DNA of 64,000 bases from Anoplopoma fimbria. Its lineage: Eukaryota > Chordata > Actinopteri > Perciformes > Anoplopomatidae. Made by a program: the position numbers and the translations under genes. This document shows positions 41,721 through 55,960 of this stretch, piece after piece; the first letter of the stretch is position 1; every line of letters begins with the position of its first letter. The stretch covers positions 19,648,707 through 19,712,706 of the forward strand of contig NC_072465.1 in the NCBI RefSeq assembly GCF_027596085.1. Direction: 5' to 3'. The notes beneath the pieces were generated by a model that was not told the origin of the DNA, did not search any database, and saw only the letters and a program-made list of their open reading frames with translations.

Positions 41721-43682
41721 GACATCAAGAAAAAATGCGGAAACAAAGAGAATAGTCTGTCAAGTATTTCTGATTGACTGAAGCTTTAGGAAAACCTGAC
41801 AAACACGGCCTTGTCTTGTGTGTTTGTATTATTTATCTTTTTTCATTTATCTATAAATCTATTCATCTTCATGAAATGACATAGTGATGTTCTTATATCA
41901 TAAAGATAAAAAAGTAAATTTTTTCAAAGGTTTTACTTATTGTTGTGAAACCTTATCGATGCCATTTGATTGTACAATTGCTACACGATGAAATGTTACT
42001 GAATGCGTTTCAAATGTAGTGTACAGTTAGTATATATTTTAGGCACTTTCACTTATATTATTATTATACTATTTCCATTTTATGCTCAGCTCAGTTCAGA
42101 GGGAAATATTTTAGCTTTTTACACGTACAGTTACTTTGAAGATTAAGACTTAACATACAAAACATTTGATTGGTCTATGTAATGTCATGCATTGCTATAG
42201 GTTAAACTATAGGTTAAATTAATTAGCTCAAAACCTTAGAAACTATTCACACATTGAATCAGTAATGATAATCCAATATATAATAATACGACACTTTCCT
42301 ATTAACACTGCATTTTTCTGATCTTACTGTACTTTTACTTGAGTAAAACTTCAAAAACAGGAGTTTAACTTATTTGATTATTTTCATACAGTGGTGTCTC
42401 TACTTTTAGCAACAATATCTGAATACTTCTTCAACCAATGCAACGTTTAAAGTAAAAACAAACACAGACAGTATGTGCAGTCAGTAGTAGGTCCCCGGCA
42501 AAGACTGACGCCAAAAGATGAGAGAATGAAATGAGCTGGTACTCTATGTGCTACCATTTCCACTGTTTTAATGTGGTGAAGAAAAGGCTTTAATCCTTAA
42601 AAGGATCCCTGGCAGGTCAAACAAACACAGTACAATTCCATGTACGCATCCTGTAGAGGAGTAGCCTGTCATTGAAAGAAACAAACCCTGTCCATCTGAG
42701 CTCTTTTTTCACATCTTACAACCCTGTAATACAAAGAAAAGTCAAGTTTTGAATGAAGCTTCGGCCTTTCTTACTTTGTTTCAACACATTACAGTTCCTC
42801 AGTTGCTGCTCGTGTGGATTTTTAACGCCCCGACCTGTACAGTCGATATGCACCAACCATGTGTAATACATCACTGCGCGGGTTGAGTTTTGCATGTAAA
42901 AACTGCACATGTGATGGTAATGCCGCCTGAACTGTGATAGTGAGTGATAGGGTGAAGCCAGCCAGTCACCTTCTGGTTTGAATCAGTGGGAAGGGGATCG
43001 GAGGGGGTTGCTCTCGGTAGGTTGGCTTTTATTGCTTCTCTCCTTTGGTTTTAAACAGATCTGCCTGTTTGTGGAAGTGTGGCTGGCGGTCGGCTCCTCA
43101 GCTGGCAAGGCAGCGGCGTTTAATTGCTCTTTGTTGTGGCGGGTTGGGGGAGAAGGAGGCCCTGTGGTCGCCGCTGCACAATGGTGCTTCGGCTTGCCAG
43201 CACACACGCACAAACACACACATTGAGACACACATGGACGTACCTACACACTCACACAAGCACGCCATGCGTACTTGAACACACACAATGATCGCACGCA
43301 AAAACAGATGCACATACATGTACCCAAACTATGTATATTTTTGTTAAAATTCACATTGACTAATGGCCTGATATTCTTTATTCTCCTGTCTTTAGCTTTT
43401 TGAAAAAAAAGTAGTTACCGCTCAAAAGCCACCATATTATAGTGAACATAGGAAACTGCTTAATGGTGTAACAATGTCGGTTTATAATGGATTAACTCAG
43501 TGTTGGAGAAAATAAAAGAGGAATTACAGGGAGAATAAACAGAAGCAGCATGGTTTGTATATTTGGTCTGTACTGTGAATGGGCAAGCATATAATTATCA
43601 CATTTACAGGGAAGAGCTGCTGAATAATGGGTCACAGTGGGTGTAGCAGTAGGGCAGTGTATCCTCCCTGATTGGCCCCTCC

Positions 43683-43786
<104 letters not shown>

Positions 43787-44405
43787 AAAACCTGGGGACA
43801 TTTGATCAACAGTAAGGGCTTAGATATCAACTCACACAATAAGCTAACTTTTGAATAGCTGGCAGCAATGGTACTTTGCTCCAAACCAAATCACATATTG
43901 ATTCTGTGACCTTGTGGATCACACAACGTGGTTTATTGCAGTTTTTTTACCTCCTTTTCAACTCGACCGTCTCCACCGATGCATTGGTCCCAGCCAAAAA
44001 CGTCTTAGCCTTGTTTACTTTTCCGGCAGCCCCTGCACGTGTGTTTATCCAAATCTAAAGTATTCTCTGTTTTTCTGCTCCTCCGTCACGGTGGCTTTTT
44101 GTGCTCAGCTGTGGTGAGTTTTGTGTATTTTTGTGTAATGTACTCTTACAATTGGACCAATGATGTGCTCTTGTGCTCAGCCCGGCCCCCCCTCCTCCTC
44201 TCCCAGAGAGGTTCTTTTCCATTGATGCACTTACTGTAAAGTGTTCCCTCTGCCTCCATTGCTGACCACATCAACTTGGCCAATCACTGATGACTCATTA
44301 TACACACATAAACAGAACAAAGCACAAACAGTCATCACAGAATTACTGCATACGTTTACACATGCAGCACGGCAGTGTCTCTCATCCCCCCCTCCCCTCT
44401 TTATT

Positions 44406-44408
44406 TCT

Positions 44409-44447
<39 letters not shown>

Positions 44448-44463
44448 CACACACACACACACA
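44406..44463. repeat. (CT)n followed by (AC)n microsatellite
   Basis: A compound CT run then AC run, separated by a few A residues. Confidence 0.93.
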
Positions 44464-45203
44464 GCATGGATGCGCGCAGAATGAACAGAACGCTACGCCA
44501 CTGTAATTTTTGGAAATGAAAATGGAAACTGGCACCAATTAGGGGAAACCAATAAAGTAACCTCAGTTCCATACGTCTGCCAAGTGGTAGAGGGGATTCA
44601 ACTGGAGAGTATAGAGTTACATCCAGCCTTTAGGTTATCATCCAGATAACATCATCCAGTCTTACACATCCCTCTTCTCTGCCTTTACTGAAGCAGGACA
44701 TCACATACAACCGATTTGGTCACTTACCACTTGGGATGAGCTTGTTCCATTTTGAGTTATTATCTCAGATTTCCTCAACAAGACAATATAATTCAGCCAG
44801 TAACAATAGCCTTTCATTAGGTAAGTCAATGTTTACATCCAGCTCACTAACAGTGGATCAGTGAGAGGGACATGTTTTGATTTAGTTAAACACTTACTAA
44901 TTGTGACCCTCATGGCTGCTGAGATAAATTGGTTCCTGCAGAACGCTGTGTACAAGAGAGGAGAGGGAAGCAGGCAGATGGGGCGGCAAGTTTAATCCTG
45001 CCTCTGTAAGGGACGCGGTAATTGGGTAATGATTCTGTGGCCCTCTGGTGCTGATGTGGTGTTGAGAGAGCAAAGGAGAAAGGAAAAGAGAGAGAGACCT
45101 GAGCTTCAGGAGAACCACTAAATGCTGCCACATTCATCCACGGCAGTGACGCCACGCCACACGCCAGTCGCACCATCAGCCACACACTCATGTACACATG
45201 TGT

Positions 45204-45204
<1 letters not shown>

Positions 45205-45298
<94 letters not shown>
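45205..45298. repeat. (CA)n microsatellite
   Basis: An uninterrupted run of about 47 CA units. Confidence 0.96.
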
Positions 45299-45301
<3 letters not shown>

Positions 45302-46689
45302 TCTCTCTTTCTCCTTCTATAAAGCATGCAAGCACATACACACATCAGGTACAGTAGCATATATACAAGCAAATACATAAAACATGATCACCATTTGGAG
45401 AAGTAAAATGTTGACAACTTGACAAATTTGACAACACACATGTGGCTTAAAGAAACATGCTGAAATACATAAAACACAAGCAAATATCAAAACATTTACC
45501 AAACAACAGAAGATTTGCAAAAGGATCTCTACTCAAGGTCTTCAGCACATGGAGGAGATGATTCATAAATACCACGACGCTGTAATAATAATGATTGGGG
45601 CAAATAGGGAAGGTGGTGTTATCATACAGAGACAAAGTCAGCGTCGGGAGGAGATCAGGGTCGATGGATGGGTCAATAAAACATGGCACTAACACGGGAG
45701 ACTGCAGACTCGGCTCTTTCGGGAGTATTGCTTGAAAAAGACAAGCGCTCAAACAGAGCGTTTCAGATGGAGGATGAATACAGGTATACAGACAGTATAA
45801 GAAAAATGTTTTTGAGCATTAAAGTAGAAATGTTCTAGTATGAACCCAAAAATTAGCATGATATGTCTCCTTTAGCACAAAACATGATCTTTACCTCATT
45901 CCAACCCATTTTGTTTTTCTGCCTAAACCGAACCAAACCTTAACAATTGGGTTGTCACATCTGATGTGTTTTAAAAACTTGTTGTAAAGTTATACCTAAG
46001 GCACAAAAAAACAATGTTGTGTAGCCGATTGGGTTCCGAGGTCATGGACCTCGTTCTAGAGGTCATGGACAAGCGCTGTTCTTTGTTGTTTAATGTGGAG
46101 GACTTGTTGAGATAGTTGCTAGTTAGTTGTTCTCATTTTTGTGCAAGACGGCAACGTTTTTGTATTTTCTTTCACATACAGTATGTGTTCTCAAATTGGT
46201 TTTATTCATTTGCATTACTTTTCTAGATGCAACATGTGTTGTTACTGTTTTCATAATTTTATTGTGTTTTGTCCACCTTGTTTTCTCAAGTTGCAGTGAA
46301 TTGAGCTGTCTCGGTTACCACTCACACGTGTATTTCTGCGCATAAAACACAACAAGAGAGAGACTCAAGAAAAGTTTTCCTATACACAGATTTGTTTAAA
46401 TAAAAGAGTTAAACTTTCATTTAACTCACAGGAAAAGACACAAAGAGATGTGCAAACATCCAGTAAACAGTAATGATGTTCTGGGTTGATTCAAATATGT
46501 GTACAGTCACAAACTTCTCAGTGTGTCTGTTTTATGAATCCTCCCTCACAATGACTCATGTATCCACTAAAATATTTTTGTATTATGAAAACAATTTTAT
46601 TCCGGACAGTGCTTCAAAAGGAAAAGTCCCAAAACCAGTTCTCTGTGGCTCTTTGTGAGCGACCGTTTAGTTATATCCTGACTAATGCT

Positions 46690-47405
46690 TCCTTTATTGC
46701 TCTTTTCTTCCCCTCTGGCTGTCACTCCCCCCCCAGCTCCTCCTGTTCTATACCATCTACCGTTTCCTGTCTCTTTACTCCTTTCCTGTCTTCCATCCCT
46801 CCTTCAGTCTCTCTATCTCCCCCCTCTGTCTCCCTCTCCCAGTCTCTCTGGCCTCTCTGTCTCCCTCTCAGTTGGACTCATGTGGGACTGATTGAGCTCG
46901 AGGATCTAGCCCTCATCAAAGGCCGCGTGTGGTTGAATGCGAGCGAACCGCCGAGGCTCCAATCTCGCACTGGTTAATGAGCCCCCTCTCCCCCTTCCTC
47001 CTCGTCTTCCTCACTCCCCCCCAGCCCCGGCATCCCTCCAGCGGCAAGCTCATACGACACATCCTCCCCCTTCCTTCTCTTTTTTTCTTTTTCCTCCTCC
47101 CTCCCCCCCGGCCTCCCCACACTTCAGTATTCTCACCTCTCTCTTCTTTGCTGCTGCCTCTCTCCACTCTTTCAGCTCATTCATTGCTAATAAATCTTTC
47201 TCTATCATTCATCTGTGTTTCAGCATTGCATTTCAAATTTTCTCTGTCTTTCCTCTTCTCCCTCTCTCCCTCGTTCCCCAGTCCCTGCACTCTCCATCAG
47301 CCACAGTCCCTCCTCAGGCTCAGCTCCAAACCAAGGCTGGCGTCTGTCTCGCTGTGTCCGATCCCCCTCCTCCTCCTCCTCCTCTTCCTCCTCCTCCTCC
47401 TCTAA
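46690..47405. repeat. Polypyrimidine-rich tract of about 0.7 kb
   Basis: The plus strand is strongly C/T-rich with many TCCCTC and CTCTCC words and ends in a (TCC)n run at about 47367-47402. A purine-richer stretch (46880-46980) interrupts it. Long frames rich in Ser, Pro and Leu open here, but their composition is only that of the repeat. Mirror-type CT runs of this kind can form triplex DNA. Confidence 0.75.
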
Positions 47406-48656
47406 CCACCACCACCATCACCGCACTGATGATACAGACTCTCTCTCACTCTCTCGCGGCAGACCTGCCTTTAATCATTGCACGCACTCAAGCCGCACAC
47501 TTGTGCAAGTGCACAGTGAGCAAACGTATACACATAAGCTTTACACAGGTGGGAAACTTGCAAATTGCTACATTTATGCACACATGCTTGTAAACACATG
47601 TTGGCATAATTTTTGCTTAAGCCTGTATGAATAATTTATCATTTCCGCCTTTGGTTCTGTTTTACTGTTGTGAAGCAAGAAAAATGCCACAATAATTTAC
47701 ATGAATGTAGTAAGTCATTGGTACAAAGGAACCACTTTTGATTCTAGTCCAGATGGTAAGTGGGTTTTTGGTCATTAAAATTCAAAAATGACTTCAACAA
47801 ACTTTGGTACAAAATGGTACAAACTGATGAAATATGAAATCATTATTCAATCTAACTCCCGCAAAAGTAGGAAAACCTTTATAAGTGAATAATGAGAGAT
47901 ACAGTGGTTTGAACATTAAAAGATCAAGCATCAAATACGAAATTCAAGAGAACGGATTTTGGGATGCAAAATACTACATTTCAGTAGAAAGATGTAGCTC
48001 AGCAAGCTTTTTAATTACTATAATGAGCCATACATAGTTGTGCTGCATGAATAGTCAACTTTATAACACATCACTGTGAGCGAGTTGTTACTTAAAGCTG
48101 GTTAACAAGTCAACTACAGTTTCAAGGTTCAAATACTTTCATGTTTTTCACTCATAATAGTAACATGTGTTCTCTGTTTGTGTATATCCCAGATTGTTAT
48201 GCATGAATTTAAAACATAATCCGTCTAATATTAGAAGAGCTGCCACAACTGGTTATAATATGTACAAAAGTTTAAAGATAATTGCATAAAAAATTCAACA
48301 ATACACACAACTGTGAGATGTTTAAACTTGATCTCCAAATGCTGTCACAATTGAATCGATAATAATTATCTTAGACAGAAACACATCTTAGATTTCACAA
48401 ATATGTGAATTTCAAGTTTTCTAGAGTTTTGGAAACAAAGGCAAATCAAACAGCTCTTCCAGTCTGCTCACTTACCCAAGGCAAAGTTTTCCTCTCACTC
48501 CCCGGACCTGCCATCCTCTAACCGTCCACCAGATGCCCTCAGACTCGGTTCTGCTCACCTGACGTCCCCTCCCATCTACACACCTGTTGCCATTTCCCTC
48601 ATCAGTTCTATAACTTAAACTAGCAACAAGTTGCGTAAGAGTAGAACTTTGTATAG

Positions 48657-48972
48657 TAAAATATCCATCCATCCATTATCTTTAACCGCTTATCTTGGTC
48701 ATGGTCGCTTGGGGTCTGGAGCCGATCCCAGCTGACATTGGGCGAAGGCAGGGTACACCCTGGACAGGTCGCCAGACTATCACAGGGCTGACATATATAG
48801 ACAGGCAACCATTCAGGCTCACATCATCCCCTAAGGGCAATTTAGTCAACTAATTAATCAATTAACCTCAGCTGCATGTCTTTGGACTGTGGGAGGAAGC
48901 CAGAGAACCCAATTCCCGTCTAGCTCTGGGAATTGTACCTGGGACCCTCATGCTGTGAGGCGACAGTATAGT
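48657..48972 (-). mobile_element. Composite SINE/L2-tail retroelement copy
   Basis: On the minus strand it starts with a tRNA-like word (TACTGTCGCCTCACAGCATG, then GGTCCCAGG). It continues with CTTCCTCCCACAGTCCAAAG and GACCTGTCCAGGGTGTACCC, and ends with AGCGGTTAAAGATAATGGAT and a (GGAT)n tail at 48660-48675. This is one of the most common fish repeats, with a tail shared with L2/Maui LINEs. The middle part, before CTTCCTCCC, is shorter than usual. Confidence 0.85.
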
Positions 48973-51900
48973 AAAATATACACTATACTAATGTACTATA
49001 ATAAGATGTTCTTTAAAAAGTTAGTATCATATTAGAGAGCAGGATTGGGGCCTTTTTTAGCCCTGTTAGAAAGCAACTTTGCCGATGTCATTCACCATGC
49101 TGATACTCAGCCAAATCCCCCTTCACCTCGACCTCACAGTGGAGACCTTCTGACTATCCATCACATTTTATTCATTCGTTTGGTAATCCACAGATTATAA
49201 GTAAACTTTAAACTCTTTGTTATTTTCTTTCACCATACGGTTTTTAGTTCTGCCACATGCAAAAACATATTGTTGGAAGGCTGATTTTCTGGCCATCAGT
49301 TGACGCTTCTGTTAGCACATGAGTCCAAAGCGTGTCTGCTCTCCCTGGGGGTTTGGAGCAGTTTGGTTTATAGTTCTTACACTGTTACAACTCAACAAAG
49401 GCAGACAAAAACAAGACAAAGCATTTTCCTAATTGAAAAAGACTGACTGAGAAGTCACTGAGTGAATGTTTACTCAAGTGGCAGCCAGTCAGAAACTGTT
49501 TTGTGCCCAATTCCATATCCCAGTAATTTATGAAAATATAATGATTTTACAAATGTTTTCTGTACAATTAGTGACATTGGGTTTTCAAATGTAATCCGTT
49601 AAAGCTAAAAATATCTGAAGAGTCAAAAATGACATTGTTTGCTGCTGTTTCAGACCTTTTCAATTCTGACAGAGCTGACGATTTTAAAATAATTATATGG
49701 CATTGTTTAAAGTATATCTATGAGACTATCAGTATCATTTGACTACTACCTAACTAGTTTCTACCTTTCATGTCTAATGCATGTTTACCATATGTTTTGC
49801 CTGGAATGATGAGTTGTGATCTAACTGAGTCAAAATGTGATGTGTAATGTCCACGCATAGATGCGGTTGGATTATTGTTGTAGATAAATAACTTTTGACT
49901 CACCACTTCAATGGTTTGTTTTTTTGGGACAAGACACAAAGTGCAGTCTGGTGGGTCTTTTTTTAACGAACAATCTCTAGCAGAGGACACAGAAGTGGTA
50001 GCGACATCCACATGCAGAGCACATCAGACAAATTACATCTGAGAGCTTCATGTTGTAATTTGACCGACTCACCAAATTAATTAGTGAATCTCTATGGTGA
50101 TAGATGTCTTAAAGAATATTTTTCATATGGAAATGCACATTATACCGTAGAGGTCTAGTTACTACATGTACAGTTGTTACATTTACAACCTCGGACTCCC
50201 TGTTTTTTGTGCAACATACAATTGCCAACAGCCTTTATCTCCTCCATGAAACAGTTTTTTTTCTGTCATTAAATAATACATACATACCACACTTAAAGTC
50301 TACACAATGCAAAACCCCAGTTATTACTGTCATATAATACTCATGGTCCATTCCGTCATCTGCATTTGTTCAGCAATTGCTAGTTGGCATCTTTCTTTCA
50401 TAAAATACTGCCAGTCTGCTTCAAAAACACTGCCCATGTATCATCACCTTTGCACTCAACCTCACACCATTTCTGGCCCGTCTCCCGCCTTTGTTGTGTG
50501 TGGTTGTCTGGATGAGGCAGAGGGGGGAAGACCAGCAGTCAGACCACTACAGATGTTTCCAATTCCCCCGTTGCAAACCTTCCCTCTCCTCTCTTGGCTT
50601 CCTCCTATCCTCACATCTCTCCTCACATCCCTCCTCTCCGCTCTGTGTGTCTTTCTCTCTCCATGTCCACCAAATTGCCAATTAGACTTTCTATTTCTCT
50701 AGCTTTGGACCTATCTGTTTGTGTAGCGGCCAGCTAAAACTATCCTCCAGTTCATGCCAATTACACCATAGGGGAGACCACTTCTAACATTCTATGCTAC
50801 ATGGCGGCTAGAAGCCAACTTCCTATACACGAAAACACATGCATAGAAGAAACTATTTATTTTCATCATACAACATGCTTATGCTTCATTGCATTTTTGT
50901 GGTACCAACACATTTCACTCCCAATGATAGAAAAAAAACACGTCTGGTAAATAGATTCTACATTTGGTTGTGTTTAAGGAATAGATGTTAATGGCTATAG
51001 CTGATTTGGACAAAATACATTTTACATTTTTAGACAATAAAGCTCCTCCTCTGTCCTGTTTTGGGTTTATGAGTTCATCAAGGAGCTGAACATAAAACCG
51101 TTAAAACATAGTTCATAAGCGTAGACATGACATCTGGTTTTACCATCATGTATGTTCTAAATATGTACTCACTGCTTTTCTTTACCTGCTTTTTTTTTTT
51201 TTACATCTCTTTAAGAGTGGCCTGCAAAAGGGAAAAGTCCTCTGTTCCAATAAAAACTGACTGATCAACCTCACACATTTCCAGTCACAGACAGAGACAA
51301 AAAGAAGTAAAACAATGCGGTCAAATGCTTAGCTAAACATCGTTGTTGCATTCTGTAATAAAGAGAGGAAACCTACAAAACCAAAGGCCCTCCGAGAGAA
51401 AGTTATTAATACCCTGCCAGCAGTAAATTAGCCATACGTGAACATGTCCCTGCTCCTTCTCTTTGTTTTGTCTAGCAGTCGTCCTTCCATCAGCACCACT
51501 GGCTGAGTGTGTGTCCCCTGAAGCGTGGCGATAAAACTGCAGACAGAACTGGAGAACAAATGGAGCTGAAATACAGAGTGAGTACATGTGTTTGACTTGT
51601 GGAAGGATGAGCTATAGTCGGTATAGCAGGATTTATGTGAATGCACTGTATCTACATGTTAGGGAAATAAACCGAGGAAGCATTTAGACCAAGTCATATT
51701 CAAAAACCACAGCTGACATGAGACAGAAGCTTTGTCTGTTTGTGCCAATGAAAATAATTTCAAAGCGAGATGAATGAATACAAGGTGCAAATCTGTGTCT
51801 GCACCTACAATATCAACCGATGCCACACACAGTGGAGGGATCTTCTTGACAGTAATGGTGAAGTCCCTCCGATGACAGGGGTGTTTGCACTGACTGTAGT

Positions 51901-52353
51901 ACAAGGTAATTAGAGACAGTCTCCAGTATAGATCACAGTTTAGTCTGTAATGGCGTTAAAAGAGTGGGAGTGAGTGAACAAAAAAGGTGAGGAGAAGAAT
52001 AACACGTTCATTCATTGTATAGTGCAGAATTTTGTTCTTGATGCGGTTGTAGAATTCACTTACTTTACTTATGCTGCACTTATTGATATCTCTCCATAAA
52101 CAACGGAGTAAATGACTAAATCTAATGTGAAAGGTGTCAAACCTAAAGAGAATTACCACCTGACTCTAAAGTTTCCAAACTTTGCACTCATCAACTTCAT
52201 TTCCAGCTGAATTTAAATGACCTGTTCAGTAACAAATGACAGACAGACAAATTAAGCGACGGGAATGTAGCGAAGGGACAATTACTTGCTAAATGTTTGA
52301 CATAACTTTATAAGGTGGCAATGTGTCATATATTGTGATTTCAGGTGCTGCTG

Positions 52354-52367
52354 CTGCCCTCAAGTGG
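52354..52367 (-). promoter_or_regulatory. Candidate CTCF motif, minus orientation
   Basis: On the minus strand CCACTTGAGGGCAG matches the CTCF core at 13 of 14 positions. Confidence 0.35.
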
Positions 52368-52534
52368 CCAAAAATAAAATAAAACAGCTAGTAAAACTAG
52401 TGATACTACAATGTAAAAGAAATAAAGAAACTCCAAAACACTTTCAAATACAAATTTATGCATTTGCTAAATTTATTGTAAAATGTATCATATTTTTAAC
52501 ACTAATAGAAGGTTTTTAAAATGGCCATCTACAA

Positions 52535-52675
52535 AGTAGTGGGGTAGAAGTATAAAATAGCAGAAAAAGAAAATAATAGATAGTAAATAAATACTAGAAT
52601 ATGTGAAGTACACAAACCTCAAAAGTGTTCTTAAGTTTGGTACTTCAGATATATTTACTTTCTGACTGAAAGTTA
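52535..52675. repeat. Dispersed GGAGGAAGTATT-family fragment
   Basis: AGTAGTGGGGTAGAAGTATA, then AGCAGAAAAAGAAAATA and GTTCTTAAGTTTGGTACTTC, correspond to the inner part of the same dispersed family as 7.86 and 39.4 kb. Confidence 0.45.
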
Positions 52676-53767
52676 AAAAAAAGTGAGACTTGACATTTAT
52701 AAGCAGTAGAATGAGTTCATGTTTAAATTAAACAACAAGAGAATACAAACTTAAATAGCAAAGAAATTGGATTGCCTGTCATAAGTGATACACAGACATG
52801 TGCACAAGAAACAGAGTGGAGCTTTGAGAGGTTTATTTCCCTGGAAGTGGATCAGACTACATCATGCTCTAACTGTCCAACTCGGTTAAAAAATTGCGAT
52901 ACTTTGGAAGCCATAAGGCTGAGGAAGTTTACTCTGCATGAGAGCCATCCCTCATTGCTGGTGTAGGCTCCTGCTGAAGTCTGCACATCCCGCTCGCCGC
53001 CTTGTTAACCCAGAATACCCTAATGACTTCCCCTCTCGCTGCCACACTGTGAAGTCATCCATGTTTCCATGTAGCCTAAAGTGAGAAGAGGAGTGAGGAG
53101 GAGAGGAAAGGAAACTAGACGGGATGGAGGACAACTTGGACCAATAATGAGGTGTGCTCTGATGGAATAAATCCTCTTTAGAGTGAGCAGCATCTGAGTG
53201 GTTTTCCCCCAATGAACATATATTATGGCCTTCTCAAAACCACATATAAGAGCATATCCTGCCCCACTCAATGTTTCTCCATTTCTTCTACTCTAAGCTT
53301 TAATAATTCTCCTGACTCTACTTCAATAATGGAAAAATAGTTAAATAACTGATTACACTCATTTATTGCCTTTCCTTTGAGGGTACTACAAAAAAGGAGA
53401 CAGAGAAGGACGGGAATGTAGCAGCGCTGCCTTTGCAGGCCACAGAAATGTTAGTTGGGTTTTATCGCTGTTTCACATCACTCAGCTTGTGAACCTTGTT
53501 GTTGAAGAAACCTCACATACTGTTTGGATGATTCAGGGTTTAGGAACCAAGAACTACAAATAATGGAAGTTGCAAATCAATAGATAGAGTACCTTCACAA
53601 AAAGTTATATTATCTAAGTAGCAGCATCTTTATATGTTATCATTCTACCGGTAACACTGCCAGACAACAAATCTGCTACTCTTTTATATATTTCCAGCTT
53701 TATTAATTGATAAACATTCTATGTACTTGATGCACATGGTTTGACCTCTCAGTATGGCAATTGGTTG

Positions 53768-53781
53768 TCGCCATCTTGTGG
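53768..53781 (-). promoter_or_regulatory. Weak candidate CTCF motif, minus orientation
   Basis: On the minus strand CCACAAGATGGCGA matches the CTCF core at 12 of 14 positions. Confidence 0.25.
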
Positions 53782-54539
53782 CTGAATAAAGTTGTCTCTA
53801 ACTAATTTATTTATGTAAATGACACACACACATGAAAAATTACAAATACATGAAGACACATAAGGCATTTTAATCAAAAAATACACACAAATATAAGAAA
53901 AATACAAAAATGTACACTTGAGCGACGGCATGCATATACACAAAAAACCTGAAATATTACAAACCCCACAAATACAACAATAATACTGTAAACCCTGTGA
54001 CGCTACAATACATATCTGCACGCACACATACACATGGGCAGAGCTAAATGTGTGAAATACTGTAAGGTGTTTTTCTCTGCAGATATTTTGACTGAAGCAC
54101 ATTCGTTACTATTAACATTAACGATGGCTCTGTTAAATTACAGTGACCCAGTACACCACGACAGTGTGACAGTGAACCAGCATGAACAATAGCACTTAAA
54201 TTCAGCCATCATTCATTTTATTATCAACACCTGTGCTTTGTATCGTAACATGTCAAAATGTCTTCAGGGAAAAAGATGTAATTATGCAAGCATAAATGCA
54301 CACACGTGTTAACACAAAGAAATGTGTGACACGCACTCTGTAAGACCGAGCATGTGATAAAAAGGTTGAACTTTTCTTCCCTGCAGGGATTCTAGGTTTC
54401 ACATGCCTGTATCACATGTTGACATGTTGACTATAAATATGGATACAGAGGGGTAGTAATAAGCAGAAGTAGGCTACAACACAGTGAATACATAGTGACA
54501 TAGTGAAACATTAACTTAACAGCAGTAAATTAGATTCTT

Positions 54540-55270
54540 CTCATAGTACAGAACACCATAAAATATGTCATAAAAAATCTACAGAATGCCGTTAAAAAGT
54601 CATAAAAAATGTCATAATATAGTATGCCATAAGATGTCATATGTCTTGGCAATTTTAAAGGCACAGTATACTTTTACATTTTGATGTCATTTTGTATGCC
54701 ATACTATACTATATGGCATTTTAGCAATATTTTTATGGCATACAACTCCATTACATCTTTTATGACATTTTTCTATGGCATATTATACTGTGACATTTTT
54801 ATGGTTATCACCCATTTTGTATTTATTTGTTTATGACATTCTTTAACATTTATTTAGCATTTTATACATTGACAATTTTGGGGCATTTTTATGGCATTGT
54901 ACACCATGCCATTTTAATGACACTTTATGACATACTATTATATGAAGATGTCATTTTTGTTGGCATTCTATGCCATTTTTGTGAATTGTTTTATGCCATA
55001 CTATACTATGATATTTATTTTGTTTACAATTTTTCTTACATTTTTTTATGGCATAATTAACTATGACCTTTGATGTCATTTAATTTGGCATATTACTATT
55101 ACTTTTTTTTACATTTATTTGTAATACACTGCTGTGACAATTGTGGGCCCATTCTATACTGTCATATTTTTGACACCTTTTATGTCATACTATACTATGC
55201 CTTTTTAATGAGACCTTTCTATGGCACACTACTGTCATATTTGTATGGCTATCACACATATAATAAGTAT
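54540..55270. repeat. Degenerate AT-rich minisatellite
   Basis: Variants of TATGGCATACTATACTATG and TGACATTTTTATGGCAT recur across 0.7 kb with uneven spacing. The first 100 bp carry the inverted form (GTCATAATATAGTATGCCAT). Single-base drift between copies shows an old array. It runs directly into a long (TG)n tract. Confidence 0.8.
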
Positions 55271-55275
55271 ATATA

Positions 55276-55389
<114 letters not shown>

Positions 55390-55395
55390 GCTGTT

Positions 55396-55409
55396 GCGCC
55401 CCCTTGCGG
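55396..55409 (-). promoter_or_regulatory. Candidate CTCF motif near igsf8, minus orientation
   Basis: On the minus strand CCGCAAGGGGGCGC matches the CTCF core at 12 of 14 positions, including the GGGGGC centre. Confidence 0.4.
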
Positions 55410-55556
55410 CCTGACGTTGCTGTACTTTTTCAACCTCTTTACAGCACTCTGTTATCATTGGTTCAAAATGTCACAATGGTTTATAGACCAATGGCACCAG
55501 TCTGTCTCCTTCACTGGAGCATGCAAGCTCCTCCCTCCAACCACTCCTCCTCCTCC

Positions 55557-55557
<1 letters not shown>

Positions 55558-55599
<42 letters not shown>
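55558..55599. repeat. (AC)n microsatellite
   Basis: An uninterrupted run of about 21 AC units. Confidence 0.95.
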
Positions 55600-55602
<3 letters not shown>

Positions 55603-55960
55603 CCCCCTGTGATGCCAACCCCTCCATTGCTGCACGGCGGCATGTCTGTGTCGATTTAATCCAAAACCTTAGATGCAGATGAGAAGGCGCATGAAAAAGG
55701 TAATTTAACTTGCAGCGTTGCACGTTCACACCTCTAACCAGATGAATATTGATCCGCCGCTGGTGCATTTATCTGATTGCGCTAACCCGAACTATGCATT
55801 GCTATTGTTGCACATTAAACTAATGTTATCTTGCAGAATAATCAATGTCTTTATCATGTTGACAGTCGGCCTCCGCGGATGGAGTATGAAGTATGCGCGA
55901 CGATAAACGCGCAGAGAGAAATCTGAGTCAACATAATCCATCTGGACACCGGGAGGGAAG
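55600..55960 (+). promoter_or_regulatory. igsf8: igsf8 promoter and 5' UTR region
   Basis: The sequence between the AC run and the start codon has CG-containing words (TGCACGGCGG, TATGCGCGACGATAAACGCG) that are rare in the neighbouring DNA. The ATG lies in a purine-rich context (GGAAGATGAGG). The start site itself cannot be placed. Confidence 0.45.

Larger units (their letters stand above)
47406..54530. other. Gene-poor DNA upstream of igsf8
   Basis: No coding exon is recognised. It holds the L2/SINE-type element at 48.66 kb, a dispersed repeat piece at 52.53 kb and CTCF-type words at 52354 and 53768. The rest is AT-rich and unremarkable. Confidence 0.55.

Noticed and set aside
41329..41755. 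Protein genes of 119-138 codons on both strands of the GC-rich island
   Set aside because: The products are low-complexity, neither resembles a family, and open frames on both strands are expected in GC-rich DNA.
46929..47634. Frames of 139-218 codons rich in Ser/Pro/Leu
   Set aside because: They arise from the polypyrimidine tract and show no domain or splice structure.
54827..55060. 77-codon hydrophobic frame (Tyr/Phe/Leu-rich)
   Set aside because: It lies wholly inside the degenerate AT-rich minisatellite.
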